Shown here one piece after another: positions 12,252 to 24,561 of a stretch of 64,000 bases of DNA. The position numbers were made by a program, and so were the translations under genes. Numbering within the stretch: position 1 is the first letter of the stretch; the number at the start of each line of letters is the position of its first letter. This DNA is from Haematobia irritans (taxonomy: Eukaryota > Arthropoda > Insecta > Diptera > Muscidae). Where the stretch lies: positions 266,842,070 through 266,906,069 of the forward strand of contig NC_134397.1 of the NCBI RefSeq assembly GCF_050003625.1, read 5' to 3'. Under the pieces are notes generated by a model that did not search any database, had not been told where the DNA came from, and saw nothing but the letters and a program-made list of their open reading frames with translations.

Positions 12252-13618
12252 ATTTTTATACCCACCATTATAGAATGGTGCCGGGGGTATAATAAGTTTG
12301 TCATTCCGTTTGTAACACATCGAAATATCGATTACCTATCGGTCCATTTTTTGGTATAGCAACCAATTGACCGATTTCCCGATTTTGCTTCTTGGGCGTC
12401 TAGAAATTGTATTTTATATACGATTTGCCTGAAATTTGAAATCTAGAGGTATTCTAGAACCCTAAAGAGGTGAGTCGAAAATGGGGTGTATCGGTCCATT
12501 TTTTTGTATAGCCCCCATATAGACCGATCTCCCGATTTTACTTCTTGGGCTTCTATAATCCGCAATTTTTACCCACTTTGCCTCAAATCGGAAATCTAGG
12601 GCTATTATAGGACCTTAAAGAGGTGTGCCGAAAATGGTGAGTATCGGTCCATGTTTTCATATAGCCCCCATATAGACCGATCTCCCGATTTTACTTCTTG
12701 GGCGTCTAGAATCCATAGTTTTTGCACAATTTGCCTGAAATTGGAAATCTAGAGGTATTCTAGGAAAATAAAGAGATGTGCCGAAAATGGTGATTATCCG
12801 ACCATGTTTTGATATAGCCCCCGTATAGACCGATCTCCCGATTTTACTTCTTGGGCTTATAGAATCCGTAGTTTTTACCCAAATTGCCTGAAATTGGAAA
12901 TCTAGAGGTATTCTAGGACCATAAAGGGGCGTGCCGAATATATTGAGTATCGGTACAGTTTTTGATATAGCCCCCTTACAAACCGGCCCTGCGATTTGGG
13001 TCTAGATTCTAGAACTACAATTAAATGTCCTGAATACTGTGTGTATCCTTCCATGTTTTGGTATAGCCTCCATTACAACTCCCGATTTAACTCCTAGGGC
13101 TTCTAGAAATTTTAGTTTTTATCCGATTTGCTACAAATTGAAAATATAGTTACTGGCATTTTAGACCCATAACAAAGTGTATATGATTTAGTTTTATCGG
13201 TCCATTTGGTAAGGCCTCCATATAGACCGATTTCACTTATTGAGAGTATAGAAGGCACACTGATCATGAAAATTGCTTGAAACTGAATGCAAAATTTCCA
13301 GATTTTACTTCTCGTAGTCATTTAAATAATTTGGATGAAAATTCTCAGACTCTAGATTTCAAATCAAGGCGTTATTTCATCATTTTCTTGCACTTACAAG
13401 AGATGTTTATGATTCCTCTAAAACTCTAACAACAAATGGTTCTTATAAATTCAGAATCTGATCTAATCTTCAGGTACTGGTTAAACTGATCTGCTTGGGA
13501 AAATATCTGTCATCAACCCCCCCCTGAAATTTTCAAATGAAACTATTATATTTGGTTCATTGTGGTGGGTATTTAATATTCGACCCGTCCGAACTTACTA
13601 CTGTATATACTTGTTTTT
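12252..13618 (-). mobile_element. INE-like element, second family (Cys-free, ~153-bp units)
   Basis: The left end has TATACCCACCATTATAGAATGG, shown here only in part as TATACCCACCATTATAGAAT, then TTTGTCATTCCGTTTGTAAC; the right end reads GAACTTACTACTGTATATAC and TTGTTTTT. Four units spaced 153-154 bp carry CCCGATTTTACTTCTTGGGC (at about 12381, 12534, 12687 and 12840). The GTCY block has been lost. It is oriented opposite to the copy at 7843. Confidence 0.7.
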
Positions 13619-13965
13619 AATTTATTTTAATGTAATTCCATTGTATTTTAATTCTAACGGTACGGGCAAATATTTGACAGAAATTGAAAAAGAATTAGTC
13701 GCTCATTTTGAAAATATCACATTACGATAAAAATATCTTTCAAAAACGGTGTACAGATATTTCGAAAGTGTTCCTGAAAAGTTTGACACTCAATTTGGGC
13801 AAATATTTGCCTAGTGTGACAGTGGTGGCCGACTTAATATTTTCTTGGAAACAAAAGGACAACATACTTTAATTTGGATTTATCATGTTTTTCGACAAAA
13901 TTTAAATAATTTGTTCCACATTATTAATTCTTGCTCTGTTTTTACTTTATTTGAAACAAAACACA
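13619..13965. other. No gene seen; intronic sequence
   Basis: Apparently unique AT-rich sequence between two INE-like copies, with no coding or repeat signature that I can support. Confidence 0.45.
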
Positions 13966-14056
13966 CCTTAAGTTCGGCTGGGCCGATTCTTGAATACCCA
14001 TCACCATGAATCAAATATAATTGTTTCATTTGAAAACTCTTCGTAGTAGCTTGGGA
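13966..14056 (+). mobile_element. INE-like element, left fragment of an interrupted copy
   Basis: Contains AAGTTCGGCTGGGCCGATTC and ATACCCATCACCATGAATCA, the left end of the family also seen at 53803. A probable continuation (CTCTCCCAAGTAGATCAG, GAAGATAAATTAAAA) appears at 19197, so the sequence between 14057 and 19196 looks like one large nested insertion. Confidence 0.5.
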
Positions 14057-14403
14057 TTGGAGTTATCAAAACTGATCGGTGAAAACCGGTGGACCGATTT
14101 TTCATTTTGCACCGATTGTCGGTTTTGTATAAAATCCCATATTCGGTGGACCGATAGAATCGGTGTTTTTAATAACATAAAAACCGGTTTTAGGTTTTTT
14201 TACTTTCAATGTAAACTGAAATAATATGTTCTTTGCGCACTTCCAGCTCTTTTCTGAACACTTCTTACATAGTATTCGTCCAAATTGTGAAATAAAATAA
14301 GTTAGTTTTCTAAAGAAATTCCAGAGATAATTCAATGAAATATAAACAATTCGTGCTTGTTCACTTAGAAATGTACATTTTCTCAACAATATCTATGACA
14401 TTA

Positions 14404-14555
14404 AGGTTGAGTTACATACCATGCGTTAATGCGTCCGTTGATTGAAGAGTTGAATTTTCTCTTTGAAAGCAACAGTTTTGTTAGAGTGCTTCAAACTGAA
14501 AAATATCAACCGTTCCATCAACGCACAGATTAACGCATGATATGTAACTCAACCT
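14404..14555. mobile_element. Foldback MITE, 152 bp, TTA flanks
   Basis: Starts AGGTTGAGTTACATACCATG and ends with its near-inverse CATGATATGTAACTCAACCT, flanked by TTA at 14401-14403 and 14556-14558. Arms of more than 30 bp pair closely. A 3-bp TTA/TAA target suggests PIF/Harbinger-like mobilisation. Confidence 0.75.
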
Positions 14556-15113
14556 TTACTAACGTTATTATTATTATACTTAATTTGCGGTAGTTTTTTT
14601 TTGTAGAAAATGAGCTCCGTTTGTGAACAACAAAATGATTCTTCGAGAACCAAATGCAATAAAATATTTAGTTGTCGAGGCTCTTCAACATCGTCTCTAA
14701 TATAACAGTTAAGAAATATTCATAAAAAGCATATGAAACCAAAAAAAAAAAAAATCAACATTTTAATATTTGCCTACGGTATTGTTACCGCAATTACACC
14801 CAAGGAATTTAATTTGTATACTAAAACATTGGAGTATTTTTATACTCTCCACCATAGGATGGGGTTATATTAACTTTGTCATTCCGTTTGTAACACATCG
14901 AAATATTTAAGACCCCATAAAGTATATATATTCTGGGTCGTGGTGAAATTCTGAGTCGATCTGAGCATGTCCGTCCGTCCGTCCGTACGTCTGTTGAAAT
15001 CACGGTAACTTCCGAACGAAACAAGCTATCGACTTGAAACTTGGCACAAGTAGTTGTTATTGATGTAGGTCAGATGGTATTGCATATGGGCCATATCGGT
15101 CCACTTTTACGTA

Positions 15114-15714
15114 CACTGAAAAAAATAGTGTCGTGAGGTCAAAAATTTCACGTCTTTAAAATACGAATACAAATTTTGCTTACCATAGAAGACGCATTTC
15201 TCTAAAATAAAGTTATTTTCCTTGTCCAAAAGTCGATAAACTTTTCAATGAAGTCGTATTGTCCTTATAATTAAGCGATTTTACTTAAAAATGGGTATCT
15301 TAACATGAAAGAAAAAATTTATAAGCTAAGGTCAATCTTTAAATTTAATGAAATTGTCTTTAAATTTTTTGTCTTTTTGCATCTTGACTACAAAGCAAAA
15401 AATCGTTCAAATATAGGACATGTTTTTCAAAACTTTATTTTAAAGAAGTTTTTTACTTCAAACATAGCATAATTTCTACTGGAAGTCGAGTCTTAATTTG
15501 GAAAATAAAGTTGCCGTTAACTCGTTTTTAAAGGACTTTGATAGCATATGATGAAAAAAAGCTGAGAAAGCGAAAAATTAATATTTGCTTTCTAGAAGCA
15601 AGTACACAAAACCTAAATTTAAAAGAGAATTGTGTCTTAAAAGTATCCTTACTTGTATTCTCCGCTTCTTTGGCTCGGAATCAATACCAAATTTTTTACA
15701 GTAAAGACAAAATC
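15114..15714. mobile_element. MITE family A inside an INE-like element, right end lost
   Basis: Starts CACTGAAAAAAATAGTGTCG right after TA (15112-15113). It follows the 37921 copy until ACAGTAAAGACAAAATC, where host sequence (GCGACTGAAATTTGGTAC) resumes without the normal CAGTG end, so the last ~30 bp are deleted. Confidence 0.7.
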
Positions 15715-16129
15715 GATGCGACTGAAATTTGGTACATGGTGTCAGCATATGATCTCTAACAACCATGCAAAAATTGGTCCACATCGGTCCATAATTATAT
15801 ATAGCCCCCATATAAACCGATCCCCAGATTTGACCTCCGAAGCCTCGTGGGAGAGCAAAATTCAACCGATTCGGTTGAAATTTGGTACGTTGTGTTAATA
15901 TATGGCTTCAAACACCCATGCAAAAATTGGTCGAAATCAGTCCATAATTATATATAGCCCTTATGTAAACCGATCCCCAGATTTGATCTCCGGAGCCCCT
16001 TGGAAGAGCAAAATTCATCCGATTCGGTTGAAATTTGGTACGTGATGTTAGTATATGATATTTAATAACCATGCCAAAAGTGGTTCATATCAGTCCATAA
16101 TCATATATAAAGGGTGATTTGTTAAGAGC

Positions 16130-17043
16130 TTGATAACTTTTTTTTAAAAAAAAACGCATAAAATTTGCAAAATCTCATCGGTTCTTTATTTGAAACGTTA
16201 GATTGGTCCATGACATTTACTTTTTGAAGATAATTTCATTTAAATGTTGACCGCGGCTGCGTCTTAGGTGGTCCATTCGGAAAGTCCAATTTTGGGCAAC
16301 TTTTTCGAGCATTTCGGCCGGAATAGCCCGAATTTCTTCGGAAATGTTGTCTTCCAAAGCTGGAATAGTTGCTGGCTTATTTCTGTAGACTTTAGACTTG
16401 ACGTAGCCCCACAAAAAATAGTCTAAAGGCGTCAAATCGCATGATCTTGGTGGCCAACTTACCGGTCCATTTCTTGAGATGAATTGTTCTCCGAAGTTTT
16501 CCCTCAAAATGGCCATAGAATCGCGAGCTGTGTGGCATGTAGCGCCATCTTGTTGAAACCACATGTCAACCAAGTTCAGTTCTTCCATTTTTGGCAACAA
16601 AAAGTTTGTTAGCATCGAACGATAGCGATCGCCATTCACCGTAACGTTGCGTCCAACAGCATCTTTGAAAAAATACGGTCCAATGATTCCACCAGCGTAC
16701 AAACCACACCAAACAGTGCATTTTTCGGGATGCATGGGCAGTTCTTGAACGGCTTCTGGTTGCTCTTCACTCCAAATGCGGCAATTTTGCTTATTTACGT
16801 AGCCATTCAACCAGAAATGAGCGTCATCGCTGAACAAAATTTGTCGATAAAAAAGCGGATTTTCTGCCAACTTTTCTAGGGCCCATTCACTGAAAATTCG
16901 ACGTTGTGGCTCGTTAGTAAGTCTATTCATGATGAAATGTCAAAGCATACTGAGCATCTTTCTCTTTGACACCATGTCTGAAATCCCACGTGATCTGTCA
17001 AATACTAATGCATGAAAATCCTAACCTCAAAAGAATCACCCTT
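16130..17043 (-). mobile_element. Mariner-superfamily element with large internal deletion
   Basis: The ends AAGGGTGATT and AATCACCCTT are inverted and flanked by TA (16128-16129 and 17044-17045). The element is 914 bp against roughly 1.3 kb for a full mariner. It sits inside the INE-like element, whose repeat units continue on both sides. Its single frame (16930-16217) keeps the catalytic half of the transposase only. Confidence 0.88.
16217..16930 (-). pseudogene. Mariner transposase lacking the DNA-binding domain
   Basis: A 237-codon open frame. Full mariner transposases have about 340-350 residues: two helix-turn-helix domains that bind the element ends, then a DD-D catalytic core. Here MNRLTNE is followed directly by PQRRIFSEWALEKL, which is core-proximal sequence, so roughly 110-120 residues with the DNA-binding domain are missing in frame. 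The core looks intact: first Asp in ILFSDDAHFW (about residue 35), second in MWFQQDGATCH (about 128), third in PPRSCDLTPLDYFLWGY, with 36 residues between the second Asp and the Asp of SCDL. The tail HLRRSRGQHLNEIIFKK is complete. Without end recognition it should not mobilise its own copy; whether it is expressed is unknown. Confidence 0.85.
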
Positions 17044-17295
17044 TAGCTATATATAGCCCTCAGATAAATAGATCCCCAATCACATAATAATTGGTCCATA
17101 TCAAGTTCATAATTGTATATAGCCCACATATAAGCGATCTCTATATTTCAATTCTGGGTCTCTACGTACCGTGCAAAAGTCCATATCGATTCGTAATTAT
17201 TTGTAGTCTTACCTATACATACCTTGTTTGTCTAATATATACCACGTATGGACTAACTCACAATTTAGAAAACGATGTTAAGAAGTTTTAAGATA

Positions 17296-17523
17296 CACTG
17301 ATAGAAAAAGTTTCGTTATATTAACGAAATGTGTCATTAAAACTGAGCTAATGAAACAAATTCGTTAATACAATGAAATTTTTCGTTATTATAACGATAT
17401 TTGTGTTAATCAACGTAACGTTTCGTACTGTTAACGAATATTTTAATTGTATTGATGAGAATGTTTCGTTATATCAACGAAAATTTTTCGTTGGCTCAAT
17501 TTTAATGAAATTTTCTTTGTGTG
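17296..17523. mobile_element. MITE family B, intact 228-bp copy, TA TSD
   Basis: Starts CACTGATAGAAAAAGTTTCG, ends TTTTCTTTGTGTG; TA at 17294-17295 and 17524-17525. Removing it restores the phrase AAGATACCACAACC seen in uninterrupted INE-like copies. Confidence 0.85.
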
Positions 17524-17550
17524 TACCACAACCAAATTAATTCGATTGTG

Positions 17551-18925
17551 CACTGGTAGAAAAACGTTTCGTACTATTAACGAACGGGCGTCGTCGATTA
17601 TTTTTCGTTAATATTACGAAATGTTTCGTTATAAGAACGAAAGTGATCGTTAATACAACGAAATCAATCGTTAAAAGACAATTTTGTGTTTTGGTTTTTC
17701 GTTATATTAATGAAACACGTTTCGTTAATATTACGAATATTAACTTTGTAATTTTTTCAAGAATTAGAATAAAAATTTTTCCAAGATGGAATTATTATAA
17801 TCATTTGCACATAGAGAGTAACTTTTGGAAACTTTTAGCCTTTAAAATAGTCGTTTTATATACTCCGAAACTGGAATTGAAAATTTCATTTGTAAAACGA
17901 AAGCGATCGTTAATATATGGATCGTTAAAAAATAAATTTTAAATTGTCATATTTCGTCATATTAATGAAATATGTTCATTAATAATACGAATGGGAGTTT
18001 GAGTATTTCTGCCTCTCCTTACTCTCTCTATCTAAAACGTCTCTCCATACTCTCTCTCTCTAATACGTTTGTAGCGTCTATGTAATTTGTACATACACAT
18101 GTAAGCATGGCAATAAGCACATGTTTGCGTGTGCGTATTGAAAAACAAACGGTAAAAAGTTCAACAGAAAACTTGTCTGATGGGCAAACCTTAACAACAT
18201 TTACGTTCTTTTCGCTGAAGAGTGCACAGGCTCATTACAGTTTCGTTGTGAATAATAAACATAGATGGTGGGTGAGTTAAATTGGTGTTTTTTGTATATT
18301 CGCAAGAAATTTAGTATAAATTTTTAATCTTTAGTGAAAATGCCCCGGGGGAAGTGAACTTTCAGATGAAGAAGGCGGAACAATTGCAAAAAATTGGATA
18401 AATGGACACGGCGATACGATTATCATTTGGTCTAAGAAATACATAAAGGGCTTTTTTTCTTAAGTGAAAGTCACACTATATGATTATTAAATTACTTAAT
18501 TTATCAATAAATATTATTTCCTAGTGTATATAAATCATATTTCAAAGATCTTAACAAAAAATAATACACTACCAATGACTACATTCATATGCAATAATTG
18601 GTTGGGTTTCATTAATATAACGTTTGTGTTCATTTATACAACGTTCGCCTTTCATTCATACAATGAAAAAACTGGGTTCATCCATCCATACAAAAAATAA
18701 ATTTCATTCATACAACGAATAATATTCATTAATACAACGAAAAGGCTACGTAATAGCAACGTAATTATTCGTTAATACTACGAAATGTATTCCATAAATG
18801 GTTTCGTAAATATAACGTAAAATTACGTTGTTCTAACGAAATGCTTCGTTGGCTGACTTTTAATGAAGAATTTCGTTAATACAACATAGAAATTCATCGT
18901 ATTAACGAAACTTTTTCTACCAGTG
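17551..18925. mobile_element. MITE family B long form (1375 bp) with unrelated interior
   Basis: Ends CACTGGTAGAAAAACGTTTC and GAAACTTTTTCTACCAGTG are inverted. The flanking dinucleotide is TG on both sides (17549-17550, 18926-18927); removing the element restores TTCGATTGTGGATGA as in other INE-like copies. Outer segments repeat the family's ACGAA/TTCGT motifs, but about 17720-18560 is unrelated, with a CTCTCTC stretch and short unknown frames. The frame at 17643-17942 has no motif. Confidence 0.75.
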
Positions 18926-19196
18926 TGGATGATAGTCTTTCGTAGAAGTCTCTACGCAATCCATGGTGGAGGGTACATAAGATTCGGCCTGGCCGAACTT
19001 ACCGCCGTATATACTTGTTTTTCTTCATTTATATTAAACTAAGCATTTTTGCTACCTTTGCGAAAAACAACCGGTCTAACCAGGTTGTGCTGGTTATTTA
19101 TTTTTTAAAACAACGCCCGCCGGTTATAAAAAAGGGTCCGATTTTTTAGAACCGAGAAAAACCGATTTCCCAAAACAAACAGTGTTTTGATCACTC

Positions 19197-21962
19197 TACT
19201 TGGAATTTACTCTCCCAAGTAGATCAGTTGAAATAGTACTACCCGAAGATAAATTAAAAGTTTCCTCACGGACACATCAGATTCTGCATTTATGTTATAG
19301 CCAATCATTATATCCTAAACCACATAGTGTTCAATGGTATATAATAACTTTGATCTGCGAAAAAATGTGCCTACCAGAAATATTGATTTTAGATCCCACA
19401 AAATATATACCGATCGACTGAGAATCACCTCCTGAGTCGATCTAGCGCTTGGTGTCCGTCCGTCTGTCCATGTATTTGTTGTTCACAGGATTCCGGTCGC
19501 AATTATTAACCGATTTTGATGAAATTTGGGACAGGGAGTGTTTTGGGCACAAGGACGAACGCTGTTGAATTTGAAAGAAATCGGATCAAATTTAGATATA
19601 GCTTCCATGTATATGTATCGCCCGATTTCGACAAATTGGGTAACGTTGCGCGTTTTTTTCAAACGGATCGTCACCAAATTTGGCAAAAGGTAATCTTTTC
19701 CATCGCCCTTCAAGTCTGCAAAATTTCATCCAAATCGGTTCAGATTTAGATATAGATCTCATATATATGTATCGCCCGATTTTCCCAAATTTGGCCACAA
19801 AACCTTTATTTATCAACCGATCTTACTCAAAGTTGGCTAAATATAATCTTCTATAGCACTTACTATATGTGCAAAAAATCATCGAAATCGGTTCAGATTT
19901 AGCTATAGCTCCCATATATATGTACGCCCGATTTTTTTAAATTTGGCCATAAAACCCTTATTTATCAACCGATCTTACCCAAATTTGGCTAAATGTAGTC
20001 TTCTATAGCACTAACTATATGTGCAAAAAATCATCGAAATCGGTTCAGATTTAGATATAGCTCTCATATATATGTATCGCCCGATTTTCCCAAATTTGGC
20101 CACAAAACCTTTATTTATCAACCGATCTTACTCAAAGTTGGCTAAATATAATCTTCTATAGCACTTACTATGTGTGCAAAAAATCATCGAAATCGGTTCA
20201 GATTTAGCTATAGCTCCCATATATATGTACCGCCCGATTTTTTTAAATTTGGCCATAAAACCTTTATTTATCAACCGATCTTACCCAAATTTGGCTAAAT
20301 GTAGTCTTCTATAGCACTAACTATATGTGCAAAAAATCATCGAAATCGGTTTAGAGTTAGATATAGCTCCCATATATATGTATAGACCGATTTTCCCAAA
20401 TTTGGCCATAGAACCCTTATTTATTAACCGCTCTTACTCAAAGTTGGCTAGATCCAGTCCCCTATAGTTCTAACGGTATGTGCAAAAAATCATCGAAATC
20501 AGTTCAGATTTGGCTATAGCTCCCATATATATGTATCGCCCGATTTTGCCAAATTTGGCCATAATAATCTTATTTTTGACCATAGAGACCTCATTTATTA
20601 CCTAATCGTACTCAAATTTTGCACAAGGTAACCTTTTGTGGTATTAATCAAACCCGCAAAATATTATGCAAATTGGTTCAGATTTAGATATAGCTTCCAT
20701 ATATATGCATCGCTCCATTTTCCCAAAATTTGACCATAGTACTCTTATTTATTAACCAATGTTACTCAAATTTCAAATTTTGATGTACTACCCGACCCTA
20801 TTTATACGTACTTGTAGCTCTTTCATAAGAATATTGCTCGATTTTTACAAATTTGGATTTATTACCCACACTAATTGAACGATTTTCTCTTTTTTAATAA
20901 TGGGCTCAATATTAGTGACATACTAACTCCGTAGGTGCAATATCAACAAAGCCAGTGTTGCTAGAAGTAGGAGAAATTCCCTATATGTACTGTTTTTCTA
21001 ATATTTAGCGTCTTGTAGGGACGTAGGGCCACAATGTAGGGACAGTTTCACTCAACAGAATTTGTAATAATTTTTACATTTTGGTGGCTCTAGAGTAGGA
21101 AATTAGAAGCCGGCAAGGCTTGATCTTTAACAACATTTACCACTCGTGCCAAAAAGATCTAACAAAATTTGAAGATTACCACAAATTACCACAAATCTAC
21201 CAAACAAATATTTCTATAGAAATTTTTGTCAAAACTTTATTCCTGTAGAAAATTTTGTCAACATTTTATTTCTATAGAAAATTTTGTCAAAATTGTAATT
21301 CTTTAGCAATTCTATTATACACAATTTTTTTATACAAATATGTTACAATACAAAATATTATTTCTATAAAAAAATTTTTATTTTTATGGAATTTTTTCTC
21401 AAAATTTTATTTCTATAGAATTTATTGTCAAAATTTTATTTCTATAGAAAATTTTCTCACAAAAATTTGTTTATAGAAACTTTTTCCAAAATTTTATTTT
21501 TATAGACATTTAACAAGAAAAAATACTATTTTGGGTAGAATTCTACCAACTGTGGCAACCGTGGTGGTAATACAAATTTATATTCTAAGTTATATAAGTT
21601 GGATATTCATGTTTTAAGATAATAAAGCACTTAGAACCGCTTTTGTTTTGTAAATTTTTTTAAATTTAACGAAAAATATTGTAGGGAAAATTGTTTGGGA
21701 ATGTATGGGAAAGTAGGGAACTTTTTTTGTCCTTGTAGGGTAAACCGAACATTTTCCCTGGCAACAGTGACTATGAGCAATAGTCAGATTGACACAAAGC
21801 ACCCATAGACATGTACCCCTTAATTTTCTTAAATATGCAACTGCGGTTTATCTCCCAGACCTATATGTTACCCCACAAATGCTTATGATTACTAATTATG
21901 TAATGGTGGTTAAGGGTATGATATAGTCGGCCCCGCCCGACTTTCTACTTTAATTACTTGTT
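19197..21962 (-). mobile_element. INE-like region, third family, with ~8 units of ~153 bp
   Basis: A GTCCGTCCGTCTGTCC block lies at 19452-19470; then units carrying ATCGAAATCGGTTCAGATTT and CCCATATATATGTA recur about every 150-153 bp to 20780. The right end at 21915-21962 reads TATAGTCGGCCCCGCCCGAC and TTACTTGTTT, the inverse of the left end of the copy at 25013. A separate stretch at 20951-21769 (starting CAGTGTTGCTAG, ending CTGGCAACAGTG) is probably a further insertion. The small frames here are unit read-through. Confidence 0.65.
21205..21530 (+). repeat. 29-bp minisatellite array inside the INE-like region
   Basis: About ten units of TTTGTCAAAATTTTATTTC plus TATAGAAAA, flanked by AATCTACCAAACAAA on the left and GGTAGAATTCTACCA on the right. 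Similar TACCA/TGGTA flanks surround the array at 47.6-50.7 kb. Confidence 0.8.
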
Positions 21963-22005
21963 TAATAATGAACTCAATATTAGTGAACTACTAACTCTGT
22001 AGGTG

Positions 22006-22560
22006 GGGGCCACAGTGGTGCAATGGTTAGCATGCCCGCCTTGCATACACGAGGTCGTGGGTTCGATTCCTGCTTCGACCGAACACCAAAAAGTTTTTCA
22101 GCGGTGGATTATCCCACCTCAGTAATGCTGGTGACATTTCTGAGGGTTTCAAAGCTTCTCTAAGTGGTTTGACTGCAATGTGGAACGCCGTTCGGACTCG
22201 GCTATAAAAAGGAGGTCCCTTGTCATTGAGCTTAACATGGAATAGGGCAGCACTCAGTGATACGAGAGAAGTTCAACAAGGGTCGTGGGTTCAATCCCTG
22301 CTCCGACCAAACACCAATTTTTTTTTTTAATTTACACATTTATATTTATACTATATTAAATTTTTATAATGAAACTTCGAAATGTGGGTTATTAAAGATT
22401 TACAGTCAGAAACAGTGTTTGATATAAACGAAATGGACTGAGCTTTTGGCTAAGATATTATTTTTTTATTTTGTAATAAAAAACTGGTTTTGGTATAAAA
22501 GTTTGAAATTTTGGAAGGAATTCAAAAATTCTAACAAAGGAAGAACGTGGAGTCGAGTAT
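22006..22560 (+). mobile_element. Chimeric tRNA-derived SINE
   Basis: The 5' part (22006-22277) is the common SINE of this window: a tRNA-like head with A box GTGGTGCAATGG and B box GGTTCGATTCC, then CGGTGGATTATCCCACCTC. At about 22277 (GAGAAGTTCAACAA) it switches to a second B-box-bearing sequence, GGGTCGTGGGTTCAATCCCT, followed by the downstream part of the 25845-26741 element (ACAGTGTTTGATATAAACGA). No TAACCTAACC tail follows. The host is the end of an INE-like element. Confidence 0.75.
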
Positions 22561-22788
22561 AAACATGCATAAATAATTTTATAATATAGACAAATTAAAT
22601 AATAATTAGGCTTAAATTAAATAATATTTAGACTTAAGCATATACAACTTTTGGCCTTATCATAAAGCAGTTTCCGAAACAACATATAAGCGGTTTCACA
22701 GAAATTGCTCTCTTTTGATTCTCTCGCTGTGTTAATTTGATATCTTTCGTCGACCCTCCCGGTTTTTATCTCTATTTCTTTCTCTATA

Positions 22789-22820
<32 letters not shown>

Positions 22821-24561
22821 CTGAATAAAATATCACAATATATATATGTTTACTCGAAATTTGTAAATTTATATATGTTTACATTCACACATATAATTTT
22901 TATGAAACATGCATGCCCCAAACATAATATATTCTAACATATTAACATATGTATTCCAAACATTTAGTGTTAGTTAGAGAATATTACATGTTTGCACTTA
23001 AATATATTGTGTTTAAAAATTGTGCTCGAAACACATTTTGTTTATATCGAAACATATGAAAAACAAATTTTTCTAACAGTGTATAGAAGAAAATACATAA
23101 AATAACGTTATTATATATATTGATGATATTTTATTTTGCAAGTCTCTTGGGCCTTTATATAAAACTGGACCATTATCCCAGTCCCAGTAAAGTAATCACA
23201 GGCGATAATCTCATTATTGAATTATCATCTTGCCATAAATAGGCTTCAAGCCATATTCTTCTAAGCATTATGACAAAGCCGCACAACAATCCCCACAAAT
23301 TTTCCCATTAAACCAAGATTACATTTAATAATCTGAAGCATAAGTAAAAACGAGAAAAAAAAAACACGGAGTAATGTAATTTCATAATTCAAAATATTTT
23401 GCATAGATAGCCCATGGCAGTACTACGTAGCAGCTTCATTCTGCAACCACCTACCTGATGCTGCTGCTGCTTTGAGCTCGTAGCTAGGACCTTGTTGAAA
23501 AAACACTCCCATTTGAAAACCATAATCATAATGCTACAATTAGCTTAGTGCTCCACCTCCTCCTTCAGTTAAAAACCACACCAAAGAGTGGGCGATTCAT
23601 TCCATGAATACGTGAGAAAGGAAATGTGGTCAACACTTCGTTTGCTGGCCACTTTACCTCAGCCATTTAAGGAGAATGATGTTGGCATAGAATAATTTCA
23701 ATGAAATTGACCCCACCACAATTGCCTGGGTCTTGGATGAGGGGTAGAGAAGTTTTTTTTTTCTTCAGCCAGAAGAGAGAGAGAGCCAAGAACTCTAATA
23801 TTGACTAGCATAACAATAAAACTGAAATCCCATTCCCATAACCCAAAGCATGCCATTAGACGACACATTTCGGAATTATGCAAATGCCAGAGAAAATTTG
23901 TTCTTTTTTTGTGCTGTTGATGTTGAGGACTTACAAAGGACTAGCGAATCACCATCAACCAAAAGCAGCAAAACCGCAGCAGCTCCCATGGTGAAATGAT
24001 TTTTTTTGTTTGCAGGCCACGACTGAGATTAGGCAACAGTATACCCATAAAAACAGTCTATCCATTTTGCCTAAAATAGAATCATGGTTATATGAAAGGT
24101 TCTCACGCATCCCATTGAAGATAAAAATATGTGAAGCTGGGAGAACATTTTGTGTTTTTCTATATGCAAGACATGACTCTGTATTATGGTTGGGATATGT
24201 TGTTTTGCTTCAATCTTGTAGAAAGTCTTCCGTATGATATCAATATCAACCTACGAAAAGCCACGTTATAGATTTGATGTATAAAAATGTCAGTGATAAT
24301 TATTTCTGTCTCTCCTAACCCTATTTTAACCATTTCCATTTTAATGAATGAAGAATGACCCTTAATAGCAATACTTTTTATATTTTTGTGCTACCTTTTA
24401 CACAGTTTGTGTCATTTTTATCCAGTTCATATGTCGACTGTCTTATAAACTCATATGTATATAACGCCTAAAAGTATGCAACTATCTCTATGAGAATTTT
24501 CTATAGCAGGTAAACTGGGGGATTCCCCAAAAGTTTGGTTTTCAAACATGGATATCTTATT
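22561..24561. other. Intron with no gene; CT-rich microsatellite at 22786-22813
   Basis: Largely unique sequence with normal-looking complexity, including GC-richer stretches at 23410-24000. A (CT)n run lies at about 22786-22813. Frames at 22737-22937, 23698-23883 and 24010-24237 show no family motif, and I do not call them genes. Regulatory elements of Dop1R2 could lie here, but nothing specific can be supported. Confidence 0.5.

Larger units (their letters stand above)
14838..19020 (-). mobile_element. INE-like element with four later insertions
   Basis: The left end TATACTCTCCACCATAGGAT and the TCCGTCCGTCCGTACGTCTG block (about 14969-14996) match the 3' half of the element at 55838-57499 in inverse; the right end CATGGTGGAGGGTACATAAG and GGCCGAACTTACCGCCGTAT lies at 18961-19020. 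The body is split by a MITE A (15114-15714), a mariner (16130-17043) and two MITE B copies (17296-17523, 17551-18925). Remaining ~153-bp units stand at 15715-16129 and 17046-17290. Confidence 0.75.
14057..19196. mobile_element. Candidate hAT-like element enclosing a nested INE-like element
   Basis: Near the left, GAGTTATCAAAACTGATCGG starts a region of ACCGGT and ACCGATT phrases; near the right, the inverse-like CAGTGTTTTGATCACTC closes a matching region (AACCGGTCTAACC, AAACCGATTTCCC). The flanks CTTGGGATT and CTTGGAATT could be an 8-9-bp target duplication with one change. The ends are imperfect, so the class call is tentative. Everything from 14838 to 19020 is a later insertion. Confidence 0.4.

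Noticed and set aside
20951..21769. A hAT-type element with CAGTGTTGC ends
   Set aside because: The ends are similar (CAGTGTTGCTAG, CTGGCAACAGTG), but the flanking 8-bp sequences do not match, so I mention it only inside the larger INE-like region.
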